A stretch of 64,000 nt of DNA from Anderseniella sp963700735 (GTDB lineage Bacteria; Pseudomonadota; Alphaproteobacteria; Rhizobiales; Aestuariivirgaceae). This document shows positions 7,829 through 15,242 of the stretch, one piece after another (position 1 is the first letter of the stretch; every line of letters begins with the position of its first letter). The stretch lies in contig CAVOYR010000009.1 of assembly GCA_963700735.1 (NCBI GenBank), forward strand, positions 177,240 to 241,239, read 5' to 3'. The notes beneath the pieces are model-generated. The model worked only from the letters and a program-made list of their open reading frames with translations, made no database searches and was not told the origin of the DNA. The position numbers and the translations under genes were made by a program.

Positions 7829-9028
7829 ATGAAAAACGGTCACAGCCATCTCTTCATCCCCGGTCCGACAAACGTGCCCGAGCGTGTTCGCCAAGCCATG
7901 AACGTGCCGATGCAGGACATGCGCGCACCGGACTTCGGCGATCTCACCAAACCGCTGTTTGCTGGTTTAAAAAGGGTCTTCAAGACCACGCAGGGCCGCG
8001 TATTCATGTTCCCGGGCTCCGGCACCGGTGCATGGGAAAGCGCCATCACCAACACCCTCAACACGGGCGACAAGGTTCTGATGTCGCGTTTCGGCCAGTT
8101 CAGCCACCTGTGGGTGGACATGGCGGAACGCCTCGGGCTGGACGTGCATGTTTGTGACGTCGAGTGGGGCAAGGGCGTACCGGTCGAGGAATACGCCCGG
8201 GTGCTCGAAGCTGACAAGGAGCACAAGATCAAGGGTGTGTTCGTCACCCAGAACGAAACCGCCACCGGCGTAACCTCGGATGTAGCCGGCGTCCGCGCGG
8301 CACTCAACGCGGCAGGCCATCCGGCCATGCTGTATGTCGATGGCGTAAGCTCGATCGGGTCGATCGATTTCCGTCTCGATGAATGGGGCGTTGACCTCGC
8401 CGTTGCCGGATCGCAGAAGGGTTTCATGCTGCCAGCAGGCCTGTCGTTCCTCGGCGTCAGCCAGAAGGCACTGGAAGCCAGCAAGTCGTCGAAGATGGCG
8501 CGCTGCTACTTCTCGTTCGATGACATGCTCAAGTTCAATGACGACGGTTACTTCCCGTACACGCCGCCGACCCAGCTGTTCCACGGCCTCAAGGCTTCGC
8601 TCGAACTGATCGAGGAAGAGGGCCTGGAGAACATCTTCACCCGTCACCACCGGCTGGCCGAAGGCGTGCGCCGCGCCATCGCTGCGTGGGATGGCTGCCG
8701 CCTGTGCGCAGCATCGCCGCAGTGGCACTCGGATACCGTTTCGGCAATCGTTGTGCCTGAAAGCATCGATGCCCGCGACGTCATCAGCATCGGCTACAGC
8801 AAGTACCGCACCAGCTTCGGCTCGGGCCTGTCCAAGGTCATGGGCAAGGTGTTCCGCATCGGCCACCTGGGTGACCTGAACGAGGTGATGTGCCTTGCAG
8901 CGGTTGCGTCAGCTGAAATGTCGCTGCGCGATGCAGGTGCCCGGATCGAACTTGGCTCCGGCGTTGCCGCAGCCCAGTCGTGGTACATGATGCCGGCAGA
9001 CCAGCAACTGAAGGTTGCCGCCGAATAA
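7829..9028 (+). CDS. Serine/aspartate--glyoxylate aminotransferase family protein
   Basis: PLP-dependent class-V aminotransferase of 399 aa that transfers an amino group to glyoxylate, with serine, alanine or aspartate as donor. It follows closely, as I recall it, the methylotroph SgaA sequence: HLFIPGPTNVPERV at the N-terminus, FPGSGTGAWESAITNTL, the QNETATGVTSDV motif, and YVDGVSSIGSIDF. The PLP lysine is K197 in GSQKGFMLPAG. BhcA of the beta-hydroxyaspartate cycle belongs to the same family, so serine-cycle-like and BHAC roles cannot be separated from sequence alone. No other bhc gene is present. GGAGG at 7817-7821 is the ribosome binding site. A strong terminator follows, so it is probably monocistronic and controlled by the divergent ScfR protein. 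Confidence 0.93.
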   Translation: MKNGHSHLFIPGPTNVPERVRQAMNVPMQDMRAPDFGDLTKPLFAGLKRVFKTTQGRVFMFPGSGTGAWESAITNTLNTGDKVLMSRFGQFSHLWVDMAERLGLDVHVCDVEWGKGVPVEEYARVLEADKEHKIKGVFVTQNETATGVTSDVAGVRAALNAAGHPAMLYVDGVSSIGSIDFRLDEWGVDLAVAGSQKGFMLPAGLSFLGVSQKALEASKSSKMARCYFSFDDMLKFNDDGYFPYTPPTQLFHGLKASLELIEEEGLENIFTRHHRLAEGVRRAIAAWDGCRLCAASPQWHSDTVSAIVVPESIDARDVISIGYSKYRTSFGSGLSKVMGKVFRIGHLGDLNEVMCLAAVASAEMSLRDAGARIELGSGVAAAQSWYMMPADQQLKVAAE

Positions 9029-9069
9029 TACCCGCTTACCGTTGTCGTTCCTCCAGATCGACACACCTG

Positions 9070-9112
9070 GCGCACTGGTTCTTCCCTGTCAGGAGGCCAG
9101 TGCGCTTTTTTA
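9070..9112 (+). terminator. Rho-independent terminator after the aminotransferase
   Basis: A perfect 9-bp stem, GCGCACTGG (9070-9078) with CCAGTGCGC (9097-9105), is followed directly by a run of six T. It lies 42 nt after the stop codon. Confidence 0.9.
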
Positions 9113-9175
9113 TTGCCGCGCGCCAATCCGCCCATATGCTGCGCCCGGGTTTGGGATTCGCGGGTGAATGCGGCG

Positions 9176-10810
9176 ATGGCCGAAACATTTGACTTTATCA
9201 TCGTAGGTGCCGGGTCGGCAGGCTGCGTACTGGCAGCCAACCTGAGCGAGAGCGGACGCCACAGCGTCCTGCTGCTTGAGGCAGGGCCAGACAGGACGCG
9301 CAACTTCTGGGTGACCATGCCGCTGGGCTACGGGCACTCCATCTTCAACAATACCGTCAACTGGATGCTGTCCAGCGAGCCGGACCCCAACCTGGGTGGG
9401 CGCCGGCAATACATTCCGCGTGGCAAGACCGTGGGTGGATCCGGCTCCATCAACGCCATGGTGTACATGCGCGGCACGCCCGCCGACTACACTGAGTGGG
9501 AAGCCGAAGGCAATCCGGGCTGGGGCTGGCCGGACGTGCTGGCAAGCTACAAGCGGATCGAACGCCACACCGTGCAGGATGCCGACTGGCATGGCCATGA
9601 CGGACCGCTTGAAATCACCAGCCGGTCGGCCTGGTCGCACCCGATCTGTGAGGCGTTCATCGAGGCTGGCCGCCAGCTTCAGTACCCGGTGAACGATGAT
9701 TTCAACGGCCGCTCGATAGAGGGTGTGGGCTACTACCACCACTCGATTTGCGGGCGCGGGAAGCGAATGTCCTCGGCGCGGGCATGGCTGGAGCCGGCAC
9801 GTGGCCGCAGCAACCTGAAAGTCGTGACCGGTGCCCACGTGCAGCGGCTCGACATGGATGGCCGCCGGGTTACTGGCGTCACGTATCTGCTCAACGGGCA
9901 GAGCCTTACGGCAACTGCGGGCAGGGAGGTGATCGTCTCGGCCGGGGCCATCCATTCGCCGCACCTGCTGATGGTTTCGGGAATCGGCCCGGCAAACGAT
10001 CTCAAGCGGGCGGGGGTAACGCCCCTGCATGACCTGGCTGCCGTCGGCCAGCACCTGCAGGATCACGTTGCCTACGACATCAAGTACCGCTCCCGGGTAC
10101 CGACGCTCAACCAGCAGCTCAACAACTGGCCCGGCAAGTTGCTTGCCGGCATCCGCTACCTGCTGACCGGCACGGGCGTGCTGTCTACCGGCACCACCCA
10201 TGCCGGCGGGTTCGTGCGCTCGGCACACCATCGCGAGAGCGCCAACCTGCAGCTATACTTCTCGCCCCTGAGCCGGGATGTGGTGCCCGGTGGACCAGGG
10301 CGCATGGGTCAGCCGGACAAGTATGCGGCTTTCAGCATGAGCATCTGCAACATGCGGCCACTGTCGCGCGGCTGGCTGAAGCTTGCCGGACCGGCAGCCG
10401 AGACCGCACCGGCGGTGCAGTTCAACTTCTTGTCCGAGCAGCGCGACGTTGATGAACTGGTCGAAGGGGTATCATTGCTGCGCCGGTTTGCCGAGGCGCC
10501 GGCCCTGGGCAGGATCATTGAACGCGAGTATATCCCGGGGCCTGACGTGGCCACGCCAAAGGCAGTCGAGGAAGATATCCGCCAGCGCTGCTATTCCATC
10601 TACCATCCATCCGGTACCTGCCGCATGGGGCCGGATATCCGCACCTCGGTTGTCGATGCCCGTCTGAAGGTGCACGGGGTGCACGGGTTGCGGGTGGCCG
10701 ACGCCTCCGTAATGCCCTTCGTGGTCAGCGGAAACCTCAATGCTCCCAGCATGATGATCGGCCAGCGGGCCAGTGAAATCCTGCTGCAGGAGCTGCAGGG
10801 TCAGGGCTGA
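9176..10810 (+). CDS. GMC-family FAD oxidoreductase (choline dehydrogenase-like)
   Basis: Flavin-dependent alcohol oxidoreductase of 544 aa. The start is ATG 9176 (MAETFDFIIVGAGSAGCVLA), which puts the Rossmann GxGxxG motif near the N-terminus as in the family; the upstream extension lies on the terminator region. The first GMC signature, GKTVGGSGSINAMVYMRG, lies at about residues 83-100. The second (SAGAIHSPHLLMVSGIG) lies at about 258-274. The active-site His is in YHPSGTCRMG, and the C-terminal N in VSGNLNAPSMM is the usual His/Asn position. The substrate cannot be told; choline dehydrogenase needs a BetB partner, which is absent here, so a generic alcohol is likelier. Confidence 0.9.
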   Translation: MAETFDFIIVGAGSAGCVLAANLSESGRHSVLLLEAGPDRTRNFWVTMPLGYGHSIFNNTVNWMLSSEPDPNLGGRRQYIPRGKTVGGSGSINAMVYMRGTPADYTEWEAEGNPGWGWPDVLASYKRIERHTVQDADWHGHDGPLEITSRSAWSHPICEAFIEAGRQLQYPVNDDFNGRSIEGVGYYHHSICGRGKRMSSARAWLEPARGRSNLKVVTGAHVQRLDMDGRRVTGVTYLLNGQSLTATAGREVIVSAGAIHSPHLLMVSGIGPANDLKRAGVTPLHDLAAVGQHLQDHVAYDIKYRSRVPTLNQQLNNWPGKLLAGIRYLLTGTGVLSTGTTHAGGFVRSAHHRESANLQLYFSPLSRDVVPGGPGRMGQPDKYAAFSMSICNMRPLSRGWLKLAGPAAETAPAVQFNFLSEQRDVDELVEGVSLLRRFAEAPALGRIIEREYIPGPDVATPKAVEEDIRQRCYSIYHPSGTCRMGPDIRTSVVDARLKVHGVHGLRVADASVMPFVVSGNLNAPSMMIGQRASEILLQELQGQG

Positions 10811-10823
10811 CAACTGACGGCAG

Positions 10824-10840
10824 TTTGGAATTATTCCAAT
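10824..10840. promoter_or_regulatory. Irr-type iron control element (ICE box)
   Basis: The 17-nt sequence TTTGGAATTATTCCAAT matches the alphaproteobacterial Irr consensus TTTRGAAYNRTTCYAAA at 16 of 17 positions, and its core TTGGAATTATTCCAA is a palindrome with one central base. It lies 124 nt upstream of the iron-binding-protein gene, where an upstream or overlapping Irr site would be expected. The match is seen directly; the regulator is inferred. Confidence 0.7.
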
Positions 10841-10917
10841 TAAAATGTAGTATTTTCAGATGGTTACATGCTGCCAGAATGTCGCATAATCGCATTTTGG
10901 GGTTGCCAAAATTATTT

Positions 10918-10945
10918 CTGACTGTTTTAGTCGGTTAACAGTCAG
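10918..10945. promoter_or_regulatory. Inverted repeat before the iron transporter start
   Basis: CTGACTGTT (10918-10926) and AACAGTCAG (10937-10945) form a perfect 9-bp inverted repeat with a 10-nt spacer, ending 18 nt before the start codon of the iron-binding protein. It could be a second operator (for example for an iron or redox regulator) or a hairpin in the leader just upstream of the ribosome binding site (CCGGAG). No T run follows, so it is not a terminator. Confidence 0.5.
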
Positions 10946-10963
10946 TCACAATCCGGAGCCGTC

Positions 10964-12013
10964 ATGACCAACCGTCCATATTCGCTAACCCGCCGCAGCC
11001 TGCTGGCAAGCACCGCCGCCACGGCAGGCCTGCTGGCCGCGCCATCCATCCTGCGCGCAGCCGGCGAGATCAACCTCTACACCTCGCGCCACTACGAAAC
11101 AGACGAGGCGCTCTACAACAACTTCACCAGCCAGACCGGCATCAAGGTCAACCGGATCGAGGCCAAGGCGGAAGAGCTGATGGAGCGGCTCAAGGCAGAA
11201 GGGGCCAATTCACCCGCTGACCTGTTCATCACCGTGGATGCCGGCAACATTCAGCGCGCCCAGGAAGCCGGGCTGCTGCAGGCTGTGCAGTCAGAGGTAC
11301 TGACCAAGGCCATTCCGGCGCACCTGCGCCATCCGGACGGATCGTGGTTCGGCTTTTCCAAGCGGGCTCGCGTTTTTGCCATCTCCAGGGAGCGGATGAA
11401 GCCGGATGCAGCCACGACCTATGAAGCGTTGGCCGAACCTGCCATGAAGGGCAAGGTGCTGATCCGGTCATCCAGCAACATCTACAACCAGTCCCTGATG
11501 GGCTCGATCATTGCGGCCCATGGCGAAGATGGCGCACTGGAATGGGCCAAGGGCATTGTCGCCAACATGGCGCGCGCGCCCAAGGGCGGCGACACCGACC
11601 AGATCAAGGCCGTGGCAGCGGGCGAGGGCGATATCGCCGTGTGCAACAGCTACTACCTTGGCCGGTTGATCAATTCGACCAAGCCGGAGGACCAGGAAGT
11701 TGCGTCCAAGGTCCAGATCGTGTTCCCGAACCAGGATGACCGTGGCACCCATGTGAACATTTCAGGTGGCGGCGTTGCCCGCAATGCCAAGAACGTCGAT
11801 GGCGCCACCAAGTTCCTCGAGTACCTCGTCTCGGAACAGGCGCAGGAAATGTTTGCCAGCGGCAACGTCGAGTACCCGGTGGTGGCTGGCGTCAACCTGC
11901 CGGCACCGCTGGATGCGTTCGGCGACTTCAAGGAAGACCAGCTCGTGGCGCAGCAGTATGCAGCCCTTAACTCCAAGGCTGTCGAGTTGATGGACAAGGC
12001 GGGCTGGAAGTGA
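10964..12013 (+). CDS. fbpA: Fe(III) ABC transporter periplasmic binding protein (FbpA/IdiA-like)
   Basis: Binds ferric iron in the periplasm and hands it to the permease encoded next. The 349-aa product has a Tat-type leader (TRRSLLASTAATAG, cleavage near LRA-AG), consistent with folding before export. The mature start EINLYTSRHYETDEALYNNF is typical of the FbpA/FutA/IdiA group, and the adjacent tyrosines in CNSYYLGRL are the usual ferric ligands. An Irr-box match lies upstream, and the permease gene starts 46 nt downstream. No ATPase gene follows. Confidence 0.93.
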   Translation: MTNRPYSLTRRSLLASTAATAGLLAAPSILRAAGEINLYTSRHYETDEALYNNFTSQTGIKVNRIEAKAEELMERLKAEGANSPADLFITVDAGNIQRAQEAGLLQAVQSEVLTKAIPAHLRHPDGSWFGFSKRARVFAISRERMKPDAATTYEALAEPAMKGKVLIRSSSNIYNQSLMGSIIAAHGEDGALEWAKGIVANMARAPKGGDTDQIKAVAAGEGDIAVCNSYYLGRLINSTKPEDQEVASKVQIVFPNQDDRGTHVNISGGGVARNAKNVDGATKFLEYLVSEQAQEMFASGNVEYPVVAGVNLPAPLDAFGDFKEDQLVAQQYAALNSKAVELMDKAGWK

Positions 12014-12059
12014 GTGTTGGGAGCCTTGCCGGTCGACGCGTCCTGAAAAGGGGCTGCAC

Positions 12060-13748
12060 GTGACGGCAGACAGCCACGCAACCGGATCGTTCACGAACGC
12101 CGGTGCCAGGGGGTGGACCCGAAAGGTCCGCCCCAATGGCGTTGTAGTGGCTGCAATGGTACTGGCGGCATTGGTCATGCTGCCCATCATGGCGGTGGTC
12201 GCAAGCCTGTTTTCACCGGGCCAGGGCTCACTTGGCCACCTTATGCGGACGGTGCTGCCTGAATTGCTGCTCAACACGTTCGGCCTGCTCGTCATGGTGG
12301 GGGCCGGTACGGCGTTTGTCGGCACTGGCTGCGCGTGGCTGGTAAGCGCCTTCCGGTTTCCAGGGTCTCGCCACATGCACTGGATCCTGCTGCTGCCGCT
12401 GGCCATGCCGGCGTATATCATCGGCTACGCCTACACGGATTTCCTGGTCTATGCCGGTCCACTACAAACGGCCTTGCGCTCCATGACCGGCTGGACCCGG
12501 AGCGACTACTGGTTTCCCGAGATCCACTCGCTGTGGGGCGTCAGCCTGATGCTGGTACTGGTGCTTTACCCTTACGTTTATTTCCTGGCGCGTACCGCCT
12601 TCATGGAGCAATCGCGCGGCCTGCTGGACGTGGCCCGGACACTGGGCAGGGGGCCGTGGAAGGTGTTCCTGACAGTCGCCCTGCCATTGGCGCGCCCCGC
12701 CATTGCAGCGGGCATGGCGCTGGCGCTGATGGAGGCGCTGGCTGATTTCGGCACCGTGCAGTATTTCGGCGTGCAGACCTTCACCACCGCGATCTACCGG
12801 ACGTGGTTCGGCATGGGCGACCGCATCGGTGCCGCCCAACTGGCATCCGCGCTGCTGATGTTCGTGTTCCTGCTGGTATCGCTTGAGCAGTGGTCACGTT
12901 CGCGCAGGGCATTTCATGACACCTCCCGGCGGCAAACCAAGCCGATGCCTGCAGCCCTGCATGGCTGGCGCGGCTGGGCGGCGCTCGGCCTTTGTGCCAT
13001 CCCGGTTCTGCTCGGCTTTGTGTTGCCGGTGATGATCCTGTTGAACCTGCATCTTGAAGGAGGGGACGAACTGCTTGGCACGCGTTTCCTGGGCTATGCC
13101 GGCAACAGCTTCCTGCTGGCCGGCACCGCAGCCATCATCACCACCTTCTGTGCGGTATTGACCGGATATGCATTGCGGCGCGGCGGGGCCATCAGCGTCA
13201 GTGTGGTCAGGCTGGCGACGCTCGGCTACGCCATACCTGGCACCGTGATCGCGGTTGGCGTGCTCATTCCGCTGGGCGCTTTCGACAACTGGCTCGACGG
13301 ACAGATGCGCAACTGGGCTGGCATTTCAACCGGCCTTCTGTTCTCCGGATCCATGATGGCGCTGCTTTATGCGTACCTCGTGCGGTTTCTCGCCGTGGCC
13401 AATGGTGCAATCGAGACCGGCTTCCGGCGAATTCCACCGCACATCGACGATGTAGCGCGCACGTTGGGCCGCACCCGGCGGCAAGTCATCACCCAGGTTC
13501 ACCTGCCTTTGCTGCGCCGGTCCATGCTGATGGCGGCGGCCATCGTGTTCGTGGATGTGCTGAAGGAACTGCCCGCGACACTCATCGTGCGTCCGTTCAA
13601 CTTCGATACGCTGGCTGTGCGGGTCTATCAACTGGCCTCGGATGAACGGCTTTCGCAAGCGGCCACGGGCTCGCTCGTCATCGTGGCAATCGCCTTGCTG
13701 CCGATCATCCTGCTGAACCGCGTGGCAGACCGTCCGCTTGCCAGTTGA
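12060..13748 (+). CDS. fbpB: Fe(III) ABC transporter fused permease (FbpB-like)
   Basis: Inner-membrane permease of 562 aa with two fused permease halves and about 12 predicted membrane helices. Each half carries an EAA-type loop that docks the ATPase: DVARTLGRGPWKVFLTVALP at about residues 196-215, and DVARTLGRTRRQVITQVHLP near 464-483. The start is a GTG at 12060 preceded by AAAAGGGG. It forms an operon with the binding protein. The ATP-binding subunit (FbpC) is not encoded within the next genes: glmU follows after 121 nt. A distant or shared ATPase must serve it. Confidence 0.93.
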   Translation: MTADSHATGSFTNAGARGWTRKVRPNGVVVAAMVLAALVMLPIMAVVASLFSPGQGSLGHLMRTVLPELLLNTFGLLVMVGAGTAFVGTGCAWLVSAFRFPGSRHMHWILLLPLAMPAYIIGYAYTDFLVYAGPLQTALRSMTGWTRSDYWFPEIHSLWGVSLMLVLVLYPYVYFLARTAFMEQSRGLLDVARTLGRGPWKVFLTVALPLARPAIAAGMALALMEALADFGTVQYFGVQTFTTAIYRTWFGMGDRIGAAQLASALLMFVFLLVSLEQWSRSRRAFHDTSRRQTKPMPAALHGWRGWAALGLCAIPVLLGFVLPVMILLNLHLEGGDELLGTRFLGYAGNSFLLAGTAAIITTFCAVLTGYALRRGGAISVSVVRLATLGYAIPGTVIAVGVLIPLGAFDNWLDGQMRNWAGISTGLLFSGSMMALLYAYLVRFLAVANGAIETGFRRIPPHIDDVARTLGRTRRQVITQVHLPLLRRSMLMAAAIVFVDVLKELPATLIVRPFNFDTLAVRVYQLASDERLSQAATGSLVIVAIALLPIILLNRVADRPLAS

Positions 13749-13869
13749 GCAGCCACCTTGGCAGCCTTGAAAAGTCCTCAATAAATCCTCAAGAACTGCG
13801 GTCTATGGTGCGTCTGGCGAGTTAAGGGGAATCGCGCCACAACAGGGGCGTGTAGCGAGGTTTTCGGAC

Positions 13870-15237
13870 ATGACGGACATTGCTTGCATTGTGCTTGCAG
13901 CGGGCATGGGCACGCGCATGCGCTCTGCCGTGCCGAAGGTATTGCACAAGGCCGGTGGCCGCACGCTGGTGGGCCACGTGGTTTGTGCGGCTCGCGATAT
14001 CGGTGCGCAGAAAATCATCGCTGTGGTCGGTGATGATGCCAGCGGCATCGAGGCCGAGATCAAGTCGCACGTGCCCGATGCCTCGATTGCCATCCAGTCG
14101 CCTGCGCGCGGCACGGCCGATGCCGTTTCGACGGCGATGCCGGCGCTTGCAGGATTCAACGGCACGGTGCTGGTGCTGTTTGGCGCAGACCCCCTGATGC
14201 GCAGGCAGACCCTGGAAGTCATGACGGCAGCCATCAGCGGGAGCACGAAGTTGGCAGTCCTGGGGTTTCATGCCGCAAATCCAACAGGTTACGGTCGTTT
14301 GTTGACAGCGCCGAACGGCGAACATGTAGCCGCGATCCGGGAACACGCCGATTGCACGGCCGAAGAACGCGAGATCACGCTGTGCAATTCTGGTGTCATG
14401 GCGTTTGAATCGGATCTGTTGAAAGCGCTGCTGCCCAGGATCAGCAACAACAATGCCAAGGGCGAGTTCTACCTCACCGACATGGTCGAACTGGCCAGCG
14501 CTGCAGGTGAGAAGGTTGCGCTGGTGCAGTGCCCCGAGAGCGAAGTCCAGGGTGTCAACACGCGCGCCGAACTGGCAGCCGTCGAGGCCGAGTTCCAGCG
14601 CCGCTACCGTGACAAGGCAATGGCGGAGGGTGCAACCCTGATCGCGCCGGAAACCGTATTCCTGTCGGTTGATACGGTGATCGGCACCGATGTGGTGATC
14701 GAGCCGCACGTGGTGATCGGCAACAACGTGACCATCGGCAACAATGCTGTCATCCATTCATTCTGCCATATCGAGAATGCCGTGATCGGCGAGGGCGTGG
14801 AACTGGGGCCATATGCCCGCATCCGGCCTGGCACGAACCTTGCGAACAAGGTCAAGATCGGCAATTTCGTCGAGATAAAGAACGCCTCCATTGAGCAGGG
14901 TGCCAAGGTGAATCACCTCAGCTATGTCGGTGATGCCCGCGTGGGCGAAGGTGCCAATATCGGAGCAGGTACCATCACCTGCAATTTTGACGGGTTCTTC
15001 AAGCACCACACCGATATCGGGGCAGGTGCCTTCGTCGGCTCCAACTCGGCACTGGTGGCACCGGTTACCATAGGCGACGGCGCCTATATCGGCTCGGGCA
15101 GCGTGGTGACCCGCAACGTCGAGCCGGGTGCCCTGGCTGTGGCGCGTGGCCAGCAGGAAAACCGCGAGGGCTGGGCTACCCGCTACAACAAGGCGCAGAG
15201 TGCACGCAAGCAACAGGCTGCGGCCAAAAAGGGATAA
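13870..15237 (+). CDS. glmU: Bifunctional GlmU: GlcN-1-P acetyltransferase / GlcNAc-1-P uridyltransferase
   Basis: Cytoplasmic enzyme that makes UDP-GlcNAc for peptidoglycan and LPS: acetyl transfer to glucosamine-1-P, then uridylyl transfer. The 455-aa length is normal. The N-terminal pyrophosphorylase domain opens with VLAAGMGTRMRSAVPKVLHK (residues 7-26). The C-terminal left-handed beta helix (about 250-440) shows repeated hexapeptides such as VIGTDVVIEPHVVIGNNVTI. The family motifs YARIRPGTNL, NFVEIKNA and HLSYVGDA are present. It precedes glmS by only 5 nt, so the two make one operon for the hexosamine pathway. Confidence 0.98.
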   Translation: MTDIACIVLAAGMGTRMRSAVPKVLHKAGGRTLVGHVVCAARDIGAQKIIAVVGDDASGIEAEIKSHVPDASIAIQSPARGTADAVSTAMPALAGFNGTVLVLFGADPLMRRQTLEVMTAAISGSTKLAVLGFHAANPTGYGRLLTAPNGEHVAAIREHADCTAEEREITLCNSGVMAFESDLLKALLPRISNNNAKGEFYLTDMVELASAAGEKVALVQCPESEVQGVNTRAELAAVEAEFQRRYRDKAMAEGATLIAPETVFLSVDTVIGTDVVIEPHVVIGNNVTIGNNAVIHSFCHIENAVIGEGVELGPYARIRPGTNLANKVKIGNFVEIKNASIEQGAKVNHLSYVGDARVGEGANIGAGTITCNFDGFFKHHTDIGAGAFVGSNSALVAPVTIGDGAYIGSGSVVTRNVEPGALAVARGQQENREGWATRYNKAQSARKQQAAAKKG

Positions 15238-15242
15238 TATTC

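Noticed and set aside
9110..10231. Minus-strand open frame (373 codons) opposite the GMC oxidoreductase
   Set aside because: Antisense shadow of a well-supported enzyme gene.
15238..15242. glmS ribozyme/riboswitch
   Set aside because: Only 5 nt separate glmU and glmS, so there is no room for one, and it is a feature of Gram-positive bacteria.
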